Of a stretch of 64,000 nt of DNA, positions 42,833 to 52,184 are shown piece after piece. Source of the DNA: Phycisphaeraceae bacterium (GTDB taxonomy: Bacteria; Planctomycetota; Phycisphaerae; Phycisphaerales; UBA1924). The notes under the pieces were generated by a model. The model saw only the letters and a list, made by a program, of their open reading frames with translations. It was not told the origin of the DNA and made no database searches. The translations under genes and the position numbers were made by a program. How positions within the stretch are numbered: the first letter of the stretch is position 1; the number at the start of each line of letters is the position of its first letter. Where the stretch lies: contig JAHCJI010000013.1 in NCBI GenBank assembly GCA_026126305.1, forward strand, positions 1 to 64,000, in the 5' to 3' direction.

Positions 42833-45800
42833 ATGGTGAGCAGCCCCGCCCGTCGCCGCCCGGCCTGCCTGCACGCGGCCTGGACCGCCGGCCGGCTGTG
42901 GCTGTGGGCCGAGGCGCCGCCCTCGCCGGTGGGCGTGGCGGGCGATTGGATCGGGCCCGCGGAGCTGCTCGATCGTCTGTGCCGGGCCCTGGGTCCCGAA
43001 CTGGCCGGCCGGGCCGAGGCGGGCGTGGTGCGGCTGCGGCTGCCCGGCGGCGGGCGTACGCCCAGCCCGGCGATGGCCCGGGCGGCGGGCGTGGTGGAGC
43101 GGGCCGCGGATGGGCGCGGGCCCGATGGGGCGGGCGGGGCGCTGGGGGCGGCCGAGGCGCCCGGCGTGTCGTTCTCGCCCCAGGACACGCCGCTGGTGCT
43201 CGACGCCATCGGCGACCTGGCCTCCGGCGGCACGCCGGGCGGGTTGGGCGAGGGGCGCTTCGAGCTGGTCGGGTCGCCCGATGGTGGTGCGGGCCGGGTG
43301 GCCGGTGGCGCCCGGGGGGGGCCGCCGACCACGGTGCAGGTGGGCCCGACGGTGCGGTACTGGATGCTCGCGCTGTCGCTGGTGCGGCAGCTGGTCATCC
43401 AGCAGCGGTACGTGCCCAGCCTGCGGCAGCACCCCGACGGCCGGCTGCTGGGCTGCTGGCAGCCGTGGCTGGCCGACGAGCACACGTCCCGCTCGACCAG
43501 TGCGCTGCTGGGGGCCATGCCGCTGGCGGCGTGCGCGGGCGTGGACGACCTGGAGCACGACCCCTGGCTGGTGCTCAGCGACTATCTGATGCTGGTGCTC
43601 GACGGGCTGGTGCGTCGGGCGTGCACGCGCGAGGGCCTGGCCGGGGCCATCGGGGGCAAGCGGGCGGACACGCACGTGGCCTGGCTGTCGGGGCTGCTCG
43701 ACGGCCGGCCCGAGTCGGGGATCGCCCCCGCCGAGCGGACGGACTCGGCCCGCGGGGTGCGTCGCTGGCTGGCCCGGCTGGAAGAGCGCGGGGCCAGCGC
43801 GCTGTGGCGGCTGTGCCTGAAGCTGCACGAGCCGATCAACGCCGACCAGCTGCCCGACCTCCAGCCCCCGCCGGGCGAGGTGAAGTGGACGCTCTCGTTC
43901 CACCTGCGCGCGGTGGGCACCGAGCACGTGGAGGTGGACGCGCCCGAGGTCTGGAGCCTGACGGGCCGGGGCGTGACCATCGAGGGCCGCCAGCTCGACG
44001 AGCCCCAGCAGCTGCTGCTCAGCGAGCTGGGCCGGGCCTCGCGCCTCTACGACAAGCTGGAGGCCGCCCTGCGGCAGAGCGAGCCCACGCAGCTGGAGCT
44101 GAACACCAAGCAGGCGTACCAGTTCCTGCGCGACACGGCGCCCATCCTCGGCGAGCAGGGCATCACCGTGGTCGCCCCCCCGTGGTGGGACTCGCCCAGC
44201 ATCCGCGTGGGGGCGACGCTGCGGCTGGACAGCGACCCGCTGGAGAGCCTGGCCGGCGACGCGAGTGGCTGGGGCGAGGTCGGCGGCGATGGCCAGCACG
44301 CCCCCGGCTCGCCGCACGCCCACCGCAGCCAGCTCGGCCTCCAGACGCTGGTGCGCTACTCGTGGGAGATCTCCCTGGGCGGGCTCAAGCTGACGCTCGC
44401 CGAGTTCGAGAAGCTGGCCAAGGACGGCTCGACGCCGCTGGTGCGCGTGGGCGGGCAGTGGGCCGAGGTGCGGGCCGAGGACGTGAAGGCGGCGGCCAAG
44501 TTCATCCGCGAGCACCCCGGCGGCGAGATGACCGTGCTCGAGGCCATCCGCATGGCCCACGGCTCGATGGACGAGGACGGCGCGGCGTTGCCCATCGTGG
44601 GCATCGAGACCAGCGGCTGGCTGGGGGCGGTGTTCGGCTCGAGCGACCAGTCGCAGAGCCTGCCCGAGATCGTGGCCCCCCCGACGTTCCGGGGCCAGCT
44701 GCGACCCTACCAGCTGCGGGGCGTGTCGTGGATGGCCTTCCTCGAGCGTTTCGGCTTCGGGGCGTGCCTGGCCGACGACATGGGCCTGGGCAAGACGATC
44801 CAGGTGCTGGCGCTGCTGGCCCGCGAGCGGCACCTGCACGCGCAGGGGCCTTACGCCCAAGCGCCCATCCCCCCCACGCTGGCGGTGGTGCCCATGAGCG
44901 TGCTGGGCAACTGGGAGCACGAGGCCAGGCGCTTCTGCCCCAGCCTGCACGTGATGGTGCATCACGGGGCCGAGCGGCACCAGGGCGAGGCGTTCATCGA
45001 GCGCGCCGGCAGGAGCGACATGGTGCTGACCACCTACGCCCTGGCCCACCGCGACCAGGAACTGCTGGCGCAGATGCCCTGGCGGCGGATCATCCTCGAC
45101 GAGGCCCAGAACATCAAGAACCCCGCCGCCAAGCAGGCCCAGAGCGTGCGGCAGCTGCACGCCGACCACCGCCTGGCGCTCACCGGCACGCCGGTGGAAA
45201 ACCGCCTGAGCGAGCTGTGGTCGATCATCGACTTCTGCAACCCCGGGTACCTGGGCACGATCGGCAACTTCCGCCGGCGCTTCAGCCTGCCCATCGAGCG
45301 CTACAGCGACAAGGGGCGGCGCGAGCAGCTGCGGCGATTGGTGCGTCCCTTCATCCTGCGGCGCTTGAAGACCGACGAGGGCGTGGCCGGCGACTTGCCC
45401 GAAAAGGTCGAGAGCCGCGAGTACTGCCACCTGACCAGCGAGCAGGCGTCCTTGTACGAGGCCACGGTCAACGCGATGCTGCGTGACATCGACCGCGTGG
45501 AGGGCATGCACCGGCGGGGCATGGTGCTGGGCACGCTGATCCGACTCAAGCAGATCTGCAACCACCCGGCCCAGATGCTCAAGGACCACGACTTCGGGCA
45601 ACCCGGAGCCCCCGACGCCAGCCGCAGCGGCAAGTGCGTTCGTCTGCTGGAGATGCTCCAGGAAGTGCTGGCCTCGGGCGAGCAGGCGCTCTTGTTCACG
45701 CAGTTCCGCCAGATGGGCAAGCTGCTGGTGGCGCTGCTGCAACAGGAACTGGGCCGGACCGTGCTGTTCCTGCACGGCGGGACGACGCAGAAGCAGCGTC

Positions 45801-46180
45801 AGGACCTGATCGAGAAGTTCCAGAAGGCCGACGGCACCGCGCCCTTGCTGATCCTGAGCCTCAAGGCCGGCGGCGTGGGCCTGAACCTGACCGCCGCCAC
45901 GCACGTGTTCCACTTCGACCGCTGGTGGAACCCGGCCGTGGAGAACCAGGCCACCGACCGCGCCTACCGCATCGGGCAGATGCGCCGCGTGCAGGTACAC
46001 AAGTTCGTGGTCCGCGGCACGCTGGAGGAACGCATCGACGCCATGATCGAGCAGAAGACCGAACTGGCCGAGCAGATCGTGGGCGCGGGCGAGCGCTGGC
46101 TCACCGAACTGGACACCAGCCAGCTGCGAGACCTGCTGACGCTTCGCGGGGACGCGGTGGGCGATGATGAGGTGGCGTGA
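42833..46180 (+). CDS. SNF2-family DNA-dependent ATPase/helicase
   Basis: A 1,115-residue protein. Residues ~1-600 are the SNF2-associated N-terminal region seen in bacterial members. The two-lobe motor follows: motif I CLADDMGLGKTIQVLALLA (near 646), II IILDEAQNIKN (near 754), III ALTGTPVENRLSELWSI, then SGEQALLFTQFRQMGKLL, V SLKAGGVGLNLTAATHVFHFDRWWNPAVENQATDRAYRIGQ. These proteins translocate on DNA to remodel nucleoprotein, including stalled RNA polymerase in the RapA group. The downstream SWIM-type gene (147 bp) is the customary partner. It starts 29 bp after tRNA-Lys. Confidence 0.94.
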   Translation: MVSSPARRRPACLHAAWTAGRLWLWAEAPPSPVGVAGDWIGPAELLDRLCRALGPELAGRAEAGVVRLRLPGGGRTPSPAMARAAGVVERAADGRGPDGAGGALGAAEAPGVSFSPQDTPLVLDAIGDLASGGTPGGLGEGRFELVGSPDGGAGRVAGGARGGPPTTVQVGPTVRYWMLALSLVRQLVIQQRYVPSLRQHPDGRLLGCWQPWLADEHTSRSTSALLGAMPLAACAGVDDLEHDPWLVLSDYLMLVLDGLVRRACTREGLAGAIGGKRADTHVAWLSGLLDGRPESGIAPAERTDSARGVRRWLARLEERGASALWRLCLKLHEPINADQLPDLQPPPGEVKWTLSFHLRAVGTEHVEVDAPEVWSLTGRGVTIEGRQLDEPQQLLLSELGRASRLYDKLEAALRQSEPTQLELNTKQAYQFLRDTAPILGEQGITVVAPPWWDSPSIRVGATLRLDSDPLESLAGDASGWGEVGGDGQHAPGSPHAHRSQLGLQTLVRYSWEISLGGLKLTLAEFEKLAKDGSTPLVRVGGQWAEVRAEDVKAAAKFIREHPGGEMTVLEAIRMAHGSMDEDGAALPIVGIETSGWLGAVFGSSDQSQSLPEIVAPPTFRGQLRPYQLRGVSWMAFLERFGFGACLADDMGLGKTIQVLALLARERHLHAQGPYAQAPIPPTLAVVPMSVLGNWEHEARRFCPSLHVMVHHGAERHQGEAFIERAGRSDMVLTTYALAHRDQELLAQMPWRRIILDEAQNIKNPAAKQAQSVRQLHADHRLALTGTPVENRLSELWSIIDFCNPGYLGTIGNFRRRFSLPIERYSDKGRREQLRRLVRPFILRRLKTDEGVAGDLPEKVESREYCHLTSEQASLYEATVNAMLRDIDRVEGMHRRGMVLGTLIRLKQICNHPAQMLKDHDFGQPGAPDASRSGKCVRLLEMLQEVLASGEQALLFTQFRQMGKLLVALLQQELGRTVLFLHGGTTQKQRQDLIEKFQKADGTAPLLILSLKAGGVGLNLTAATHVFHFDRWWNPAVENQATDRAYRIGQMRRVQVHKFVVRGTLEERIDAMIEQKTELAEQIVGAGERWLTELDTSQLRDLLTLRGDAVGDDEVA

Positions 46181-46207
46181 GATGGGGCGAGTGAGGTGGC
46201 AAGAGAG

Positions 46208-46306
46208 GTGGCAATTGGCAATTGGCAATTGGCAATTGGGCGGAAAAAAGCGCACGCCGGATCGCACATCCGAAACAATTGCCAATTCCCAATTGCCAAT
46301 TGCCAC
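46208..46306. repeat. Inverted 7-bp tandem array (GGCAATT)4 / (AATTGCC)4
   Basis: Left arm has four GGCAATT units (46210-46237). Right arm has AATTGCC, AATTCCC, AATTGCC, AATTGCC (46277-46304). With flanking GT/AC the arms are 30 nt with one mismatch around a 39-nt loop, between the SNF2 and SWIM-type genes. Confidence 0.93.
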
Positions 46307-46326
46307 GAACACCGGAACGCCATCCC

Positions 46327-47463
46327 ATGGCTGACACGCGCCCGAACAACGAGGAGCCGGCCAAGCCCGACCCCACCGAGAAGGCCGTGCGGGAGCTGCG
46401 CGACAGCCTGACCAGGCCCAACGTGCCGCTGCGGCCTCACCCGCGCCCGTTGCCCACCAAGCCCCGGCGCGTGTCCGGCGGCGTGCGTCTGAAGCGCAAG
46501 GAGGGCGAGGAGCCCCAGAGCGCGGCGGAGCGAAGGCTGCTGCAACTGCTCGAGCGCAGCGCCTCGCCGCAGTCCATCGCCGAAGGGTTCGAGTACGCCC
46601 GGTCGGGGCAGACTCGGACGCTGGTGGTCGAGCCCGGGCTGGTGCGTGCCAGCGTGCAGGGCCGCCGCCCGCGTGCCTACGACGTGCAGCTGCGCGTGGA
46701 CGTGTTCACGCCCGAGCAATGGGACGCCATCGCCGACCAGTTCAACGAGCAGCCGCAGATCGCTGCCGAGGTGCTCGGGGGCCGGCTGCCGGTCAACGTC
46801 GAGGAGGCCTTCGCGCCACTGGGCCTGAGCCTGCTGCCCGCCTCTCCCGACGCGGTGACCCTGTCGAGCACCTGCCCCGACACGCCGGGCGGTTTCGCCG
46901 AGATCGACGGCAAGCGGTCCGGCTGGAGCAGGCACGTCTGCTGCGTGGTGATGCTGCTGGCCGAGCGCATCGCGGCGGATCCGGCGGTGGCCTTCCACCT
47001 GCGCGGGCTGCCCGACGGCGCGCTGGCCGACCGCATGGGCCACCGCCGACTGCTGCGCGCGGGCGGCGCGAACCCCAGGCCCATCTACCAGCCGCGCGTC
47101 GAGGGGGCCAGCGACGCGGCCCTGCCCGACGAGCGTGCAACCATCGAACGCTTCTGGGAGAGCCCGGTCGACCTGGAAACCCTGGACCTCTCGCTCGAGC
47201 CCCCGCCCGTGCCCACGCCCATGCTGCGACGGCTGGGCCCCAGCCCCTTCGAGGACGCCAGGTTCCCGCTCGTTGGCCTGCTGGCCACCTGCTACGAGGT
47301 GGCCCGCGAGCGGCTCTTGAAGGAAGAAAGCGGCGAACCCGACGCACCTGCGCCGGCCGAAGAACCGCCCGCCGAGGAAACGGTCAGCCGCCCCAAGACC
47401 GCCGAGGAACGGGCCGCTGCGATCAAGGCCAAGATGCTGGGCAAGGCCAAGGGGCGCTCGTAA
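46327..47463 (+). CDS. SWIM-like domain protein with Ser substitutions, SNF2 partner
   Basis: A 378-residue protein. The N-terminal ~60 residues are charged and Pro-rich. LLERSASPQSIAEGFEYARSGQTRTLVVEPGLVRASVQG matches the strand region before SWIM zinc fingers in SNF2-partner proteins. The finger itself (residues ~176-205) reads SSTCPD ... SRHVCCVVMLLAERI. The canonical CxC...CxH has become SxC...SxH, so zinc binding is doubtful. The tail is Glu/Lys-rich (EERAAAIKAKMLGKAKGRS). Its position after the SNF2 helicase supports a joint complex. Confidence 0.72.
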   Translation: MADTRPNNEEPAKPDPTEKAVRELRDSLTRPNVPLRPHPRPLPTKPRRVSGGVRLKRKEGEEPQSAAERRLLQLLERSASPQSIAEGFEYARSGQTRTLVVEPGLVRASVQGRRPRAYDVQLRVDVFTPEQWDAIADQFNEQPQIAAEVLGGRLPVNVEEAFAPLGLSLLPASPDAVTLSSTCPDTPGGFAEIDGKRSGWSRHVCCVVMLLAERIAADPAVAFHLRGLPDGALADRMGHRRLLRAGGANPRPIYQPRVEGASDAALPDERATIERFWESPVDLETLDLSLEPPPVPTPMLRRLGPSPFEDARFPLVGLLATCYEVARERLLKEESGEPDAPAPAEEPPAEETVSRPKTAEERAAAIKAKMLGKAKGRS

Positions 47464-47820
47464 CGTCCCCCACACCCCCCACCACCCTCACTACTGAACT
47501 TCTACCGCCAGCAACCCCGAGTTGATGATCGTCCCGACATCGCTCCCAAAACGCCCGGCAACGCCCCCGTGCCCCCCGGCATCGCTTCACCGCCCGTGGC
47601 AACGGCCCGCAGCCCCGTGGCAACGGCCCGATGGCCCGTGTCAGCGGACCAATGACGCGTGTCAACGGACCGTTGACACGGGTCCGCCGTGCCGTGACAC
47701 GGGGCAGCGGACCCGTGCCACGGGGCTGCGGGCCGGTGACGGGATGGCACGGGATGGGTGGTGGGTGTGAGGGGGGGGTGGGGAAGGCCGGGGGGCGCAC
47801 GATGTTGGGAAGCCGTCCGC
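47464..47820. other. Intergenic region holding 21-bp array C
   Basis: No gene is supported. Array C (47592-47759) fills its centre; the rest is GC-rich and unremarkable. The flanking genes converge here, so no promoter is expected. Confidence 0.6.
47592..47759. repeat. 21-bp tandem array C, eight units
   Basis: Eight 21-bp units from 47592, diverged but in phase, mostly with a short CCGT-N3-4-ACGG dyad (CCGTTGACACGG, CCCGTGCCACGGG). A large palindrome CGTGTCAACGG-ACCGTTGACACG spans the middle. Minus-strand heptads (TRVIGPL) share the RVIG core with array B (RVIGERQ). Confidence 0.85.
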
Positions 47821-48405
47821 TTACCGCCTGCGTCGACCGGCCACCAGCACGCCAAACCCAAGCACCACCGCCCCCGCGGGCGCGGGGATGATGTGGATGG
47901 TGGCTTGGCCTTCGGTGAGGGTGGAGAGGTACGAACGCGTATCAGGCCTGCGGCTTTCAATGTATACGTCAAACTGGCTGGTGAGAGTTGACAGGTGTAC
48001 ATCAAAAGACGATCCAACATCAGTTGGTGCGGTATACCTGGCACGCCAGAACGCAATCGGGTTGTCTTGCAATGCACCAGTCACCGGACTGTTAATCTGC
48101 CCCGCAACAATGCCATCGATACCGAATGATGTCAAAGAACCGGGCGTCGATCCGGGGCGATTCATCGGCGGCAACAATTCAAGATGGCTCCAGCTCTCAA
48201 TGTCGACTGACGTAAGGAGATCAAGCGCCACCTGAGCCATCGCATATTCACGCGCCGGAAACGCTGCCCACAAAGTCACCGTCGTGCTCTGGCCGGGCAT
48301 CAGCACGGGATCTGCCACGTCGATGATGATCGAGGACTGGGCGAGGGCGGTGCTGGAAATGGCCAGTGACGCGGCCGCCGCGAACCGGGACGTGCTTGGT
48401 TTCAT
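47821..48405 (-). CDS. Secreted protein with PEP-CTERM-like sorting tail
   Basis: A 194-residue protein: signal peptide MKPSTSRFAAAASLAISSTALAQ, a ~145-residue beta-rich ectodomain, and the tail PAPAGAVVLGFGVLVAGRRRR. The tail has the Pro box, hydrophobic helix and Arg cluster of PEP-CTERM-type sorting signals processed by exosortases. The ectodomain is paralogous to the dockerin-tailed protein at 15503-16192 (YTAPTDVGSSFDVHLST, EGQATIHIIP). ATG 48405 has AGGGGG about eight nt upstream. No exosortase gene is in the window. Confidence 0.8.
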   Translation of the reverse strand: MKPSTSRFAAAASLAISSTALAQSSIIIDVADPVLMPGQSTTVTLWAAFPAREYAMAQVALDLLTSVDIESWSHLELLPPMNRPGSTPGSLTSFGIDGIVAGQINSPVTGALQDNPIAFWRARYTAPTDVGSSFDVHLSTLTSQFDVYIESRRPDTRSYLSTLTEGQATIHIIPAPAGAVVLGFGVLVAGRRRR

Positions 48406-48640
48406 GGCGCTGACCCCCTGTGGCTTTGCCTCCCTGCCCCTTCGCACGCGGGGGCATAGCGGTTCCCCGCGCTCGCGGCGGGCGGTTCCGGTTCAGTCTA
48501 CCACGGATCGCGCGGTGTCTGACATGTTTTTCGTGAATCTTCGGGGGGTGGGCGGGGCCAGCCAGATCGCGTGGGGCACCGTTCCTTCGCGAGCCTGCAA
48601 GCAGCCCCTTAGCCATCTTGGGGCCGACCTTCCAGGGCAG

Positions 48641-49162
48641 TCAGTGGCCCATCTGCCCGGTTTGCTCGGAGTTGTTCGCTGCCATGCGTTGGTTTGGCGC
48701 TGCCATCAGCACGATGCCCGTGGCGATGAAGGCGATGGCGATGATCTTGCGCACGGTCAACGGCTCGCCCAGCAGGAGGGCACCCACGAACACCGCCGTG
48801 ACCGGGGCGACGGCGAAGGCGATGGGCTTGACCACCGAGACCTGGCCCAGGCTCAGGGCGGCATAAAAGAACACCAGCGCCAACGCCGCCGCCAGCAGGC
48901 CCGAGCCCAGCAGCAGCCGAAGCCAGTTGGCCGTCGAGAGGTTCGCCCGCCAGCCTGGGACCTCGCTGGTCAGCAGCCCCGAGTGGGCGGCGGCGAGGTA
49001 GGCCAGGGCGATCAGCGGCAGGGCCACCAAGGTGCGCACGAGCAGGGCGGCGAAGGGGCCGATCTCCTTGCTGTGCAGCACCTGGCGGGTGAAGACCTCG
49101 CCGATGCCCCAGCACAGGCCGGCACCAACGGCAAGGACAACGGCGAGCGTGGCGGGCTTCAT
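48641..49162 (-). CDS. EamA-type transporter, single EamA domain
   Basis: A 173-residue membrane protein with about five hydrophobic segments (LAVVLAVGAGLCWGIGEVF, LRLLLGSGLLAAALALVFFYAAL, KPIAFAVAPVTAVFVGALLLGEPLTVRKIIAIAFIATGIVLM). The GEPLT and final GIVL helix are typical of the drug/metabolite transporter superfamily. It has only one EamA repeat, so it should dimerise. ATG 49162 is chosen; the frame further upstream lies over the divergent gene. Substrate unknown. Confidence 0.82.
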   Translation of the reverse strand: MKPATLAVVLAVGAGLCWGIGEVFTRQVLHSKEIGPFAALLVRTLVALPLIALAYLAAAHSGLLTSEVPGWRANLSTANWLRLLLGSGLLAAALALVFFYAALSLGQVSVVKPIAFAVAPVTAVFVGALLLGEPLTVRKIIAIAFIATGIVLMAAPNQRMAANNSEQTGQMGH

Positions 49163-49229
49163 GGCCCAAGCGTACCGGGGACGCACGCGGGTAGCATTGG
49201 CCCCGCCCCTTGCAGGAGCACCGCGCATC

Positions 49230-49934
49230 GTGCCAAGAAGCCAAGGCCGTTCCATCGGCGTTCCGCTGCGCCCCTCGCTGGCCATGGCCGGGGGTGCGTT
49301 GCTTGCGATGGTGGCCGGGTATGTCGACGCGGTGGTGGTGGCCCGTGCGGGCCGCGCGGTGACGCACGTCACCGGCTCGGTGGCGGGCATGGGGGCCGAA
49401 CTGGCCGGCGGGAGTTGGCGGGCGGCGTTGGCGGCGGTGTCGGTTGTGGCGGCCTTCGTGCTGGGAGCGTGCGTGTGCGGGCTGATCATCCACGGCCCGC
49501 AGTTGCGGCTGGGCCGCCACTACGGCGTGGCCATGATGGTGCAGGGCGTGCTGCTGGCCCTGGCGGCGGGCGTGGGCACGCTGGGGGGCGGGCGCTGGCT
49601 GCTGTTGTGCGCCGCGCTGGCGGCTGTGGCGGCGGGCCTCCAGAACGCGATGGCCTCGACGTACATGGGCCTGATCGTGCGCACCACCCACCTGACGGGC
49701 GTGGCCACCGACCTGGGCTATTTGTTGGGTGCCCGGCTACGGGGCCAGACGGTCGAGCCCTGGCGGTTCGTGCTGCTGGTGCTGCTGCTGGCGGGCTTCC
49801 TCGCGGGCGTCACGCTCGGGGCCATGGCCGCCCAGCGCCTGGGCCTGGCAGCGCTGTGGGCGGCGGCGGGGCCGGTGGGGGCGGCGGGCCTGGCGTATTA
49901 CATCTGGCGCGTGCGGGGGAAGGGGATGGCTTGA
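49230..49934 (+). CDS. DUF1275 (YoaK) family membrane protein
   Basis: A 234-residue protein with about six membrane segments. The first block AGGALLAMVAGYVDAVVVARAGRAVTHVTGSVAGMGAELA matches the DUF1275 start (G-VDA ... F-SHMTGN) and the later AAGLQNAMASTYMGLIVRTTHLTGVATDLG its second repeat. Function unknown. The start is GTG 49230 with CAGGAG upstream. It is divergent from the EamA gene across 67 bp. Confidence 0.87.
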   Translation: MPRSQGRSIGVPLRPSLAMAGGALLAMVAGYVDAVVVARAGRAVTHVTGSVAGMGAELAGGSWRAALAAVSVVAAFVLGACVCGLIIHGPQLRLGRHYGVAMMVQGVLLALAAGVGTLGGGRWLLLCAALAAVAAGLQNAMASTYMGLIVRTTHLTGVATDLGYLLGARLRGQTVEPWRFVLLVLLLAGFLAGVTLGAMAAQRLGLAALWAAAGPVGAAGLAYYIWRVRGKGMA

Positions 49935-49976
49935 GTGGTTTTTTGTGGTACTTGCACGTCCAACGACACATCAGAC

Positions 49977-50753
49977 TTACTCGATGTCACGCCCCACGGC
50001 TCCATGCATCGTGTGAAGCACGGGCCAACCGAGGGGCTGGGTCTTTCGGCCCGGGTAGTCACCCTCGCCGGTGCGCATCCAAGGTAGAAAGTCTCGGAGA
50101 ACGATCGTCCGGGCCGAGCCGTCGACAAAGGCGGTCTCTTGCAGCATGTCGTCGGGGAAACTATACGTATACAACCTTCCCGGCACTGGAACCTTACCCG
50201 CCCAACTCGTCAGCAGACCCTTCGCAGAGGGGTACGCCGTCAATGCCGCTGGCACGGCCCTCCATTGCTGGCGACCGGTGCGTGTCTCGGGGGCCCAAAA
50301 ATCGGAAGTTGCAAGGTAACTCTCGGTGTACTTAAATGGCGAGCTATCACCGTGGTAACCGGGTGGAAACAGCGAGGGATGCCCGATGCGGCCGTCGTAG
50401 TATTGTTCGGCCAGGGCGAAGACCCATTGGAATTCGGCGTGCCAGTAATGCAAATCGAACTCACGACCGCCGACTCGGATCGTCGTGGGCCGGTCGGGGT
50501 GGCCGATGACCGGGAAGAAACCCGCGTAGTCGGCCGAATACATTTGCAGGATCTGCCCATGCCCACGGATGAGCGAGAGCCCGCTCACCTCGCGGGCCTT
50601 GTCACGGGCCCCTGCTAGATATGGCAGCGTCAGCCCGATCAGGATGCCGATGAGGGCGATGACCAGCAGGGTTTCGATGAGTGTGAAGCCGGGGTACTTG
50701 TACCGTTTACAATACCGCATCGGATGATAACCTAGTTGGTAATGTTTCTTCAT
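49977..50753 (-). CDS. Pseudopilin with prepilin-type N-terminal methylation motif
   Basis: A 258-residue protein. YKYPGFTLIETLLVIALIGILIGLTLPYLAGARDKAR near residue 20 is the prepilin cleavage site and helix. The globular part is unlike the two copies at the left end, except for a shared layout (YSADYAGFFPVIG; AFVDGSART). Its start overlaps the stop of the upstream gene by four bases (50750-50753), so it is translationally coupled to it. Confidence 0.9.
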   Translation of the reverse strand: MKKHYQLGYHPMRYCKRYKYPGFTLIETLLVIALIGILIGLTLPYLAGARDKAREVSGLSLIRGHGQILQMYSADYAGFFPVIGHPDRPTTIRVGGREFDLHYWHAEFQWVFALAEQYYDGRIGHPSLFPPGYHGDSSPFKYTESYLATSDFWAPETRTGRQQWRAVPAALTAYPSAKGLLTSWAGKVPVPGRLYTYSFPDDMLQETAFVDGSARTIVLRDFLPWMRTGEGDYPGRKTQPLGWPVLHTMHGAVGRDIE

Positions 50754-51895
50754 CGCCGCACGCGCATCCAGATCAGCACGACCACGATCGCCACCGCCGC
50801 GACGATGCCCACGATCCGCAGCACCGGCGAGGATGGCGGCGGCGGAGCAATCCGATTGGTCTCAGCCACACGCCCGGCCTCGTCGATCCGGCGGACCACG
50901 CCCTGGCCCACGTCCTGCTCGAACCCGGAAGCAATCACGCCGCGGATGGCGTCATTCTTCCCAACGGCCGGTACGCGAAGCAGCGCCGCCATGTGGCTCT
51001 TGTCCACCTCGTGTACGCCAACCAGTACATGCTCCATTCGAGATTGCTCGGGCCCCTCGCCGGTCCGGTAGTCCACGCGGGTGGCGACCCAGCGTGAAAG
51101 CACGGGGTCAACCTCGTACGGCCCGAAGTCCCAAACCCTCGCGGACGAATCTCTCGCGGCGGGGCGTTCCTCGACGCGGCGCACGAAACCACGTTCAAGC
51201 TCCGAGTCCCACCAGCCCTCGTACGTCCAAGACCAGCCATTGTCGTTGGCCGCCTCGATCGTCCACGATGTTCCTGTGATCTCCAAACTGTTGATCTTGC
51301 CGGAGCGGCCGCGGTGCAATCCGCCGTGCAGGAACAAGGCCATCACGTTCTTCAGACCGGCAATCTCTCCAATTACCGAGGGCGAACCGGGCTTCTCGAG
51401 CACGACGGTATCCTCGAACAGCCGCCAGTGTTGGTCTCCGCGCTGGCCGATATCACCGAAGGCAACCACGCCGGGTGTCGGCCGGCTGGGCTCGAGATTC
51501 TGGCGCCATGCGTCCGCACCAGGCCGCCAGATGCTGCCAATCGCAACGTCGGGCCCGTCTCTCAGGCGACGCTCAACGACAGGGATCAATTGCCGCTTCG
51601 GATGCTCGGGTCGGCCCTCGACCTCGCGCTTCCACTGCGCGAGCAGTGCGGGCGTCGCATACGCGTGCTCGCGGACCTCGTAATCCAGCCGCACGTTGCC
51701 CAGCGGCGGCGGATCGATCGCCTTGGCCCGTTCGGCCTCGAACCAGGCCAGCAACTTCTCTCTCGTCAGTTCGCCACCTTGCCCCAGCACACCGGCGGGC
51801 CAGCCCACCAGCACGCACGTGGCCAGGACAAAACAAAACCACCGGCGGGCCCCAGTCTGGAGCACCCCGGCACACGCTGGAGCGTCGCTTGGCAT
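50750..51895 (-). CDS. Exported membrane-anchored protein of unknown function
   Basis: A 381-residue protein. N-terminal hydrophobic segment (WFCFVLATCVLVGWPAGVLG) reads as a signal sequence; the C-terminus has one membrane helix and basic stop (VLRIVGIVAAVAIVVVLIWMRVRR). The lumenal part is Trp- and Arg-rich and shows no domain I recognise. Four-base overlap with the pseudopilin gene suggests a two-gene envelope unit. The ATG at 51895 is the only reasonable start for the signal segment. Confidence 0.72.
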   Translation of the reverse strand: MPSDAPACAGVLQTGARRWFCFVLATCVLVGWPAGVLGQGGELTREKLLAWFEAERAKAIDPPPLGNVRLDYEVREHAYATPALLAQWKREVEGRPEHPKRQLIPVVERRLRDGPDVAIGSIWRPGADAWRQNLEPSRPTPGVVAFGDIGQRGDQHWRLFEDTVVLEKPGSPSVIGEIAGLKNVMALFLHGGLHRGRSGKINSLEITGTSWTIEAANDNGWSWTYEGWWDSELERGFVRRVEERPAARDSSARVWDFGPYEVDPVLSRWVATRVDYRTGEGPEQSRMEHVLVGVHEVDKSHMAALLRVPAVGKNDAIRGVIASGFEQDVGQGVVRRIDEAGRVAETNRIAPPPPSSPVLRIVGIVAAVAIVVVLIWMRVRR

Positions 51896-52184
51896 GTCTT
51901 CCGTCCCCCGTACGGCCCCGTGCTATCTGCGGCCGTACAGCATTGCGCCGGGCTGGGAACATATTGCCCGGCAAGGTCAGTATAACGCCCCCCCCCCCGC
52001 AAGTGGCAAGCCAATCTCACAAAAATTTTTTCGTCCGCCAGTACAGGGTTCTGGTAGGGCCTTCTCAAGGCGTTTGCCGGCGTATTGCCCGGCTGGGTGG
52101 CGTTGCCGGGGGTTGGCGCGGGGCCTAGTATCCCTGCTCCCATGGGCCCGGTGGCCCGTTGGGTTTTGGAAGGGGTCGATTGCC

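Noticed and set aside
42744-46312. 1,189-codon minus-strand frame opposite the SNF2 gene
   Set aside because: Antisense shadow of a GC-rich gene; the plus strand has all SNF2 motifs in order.
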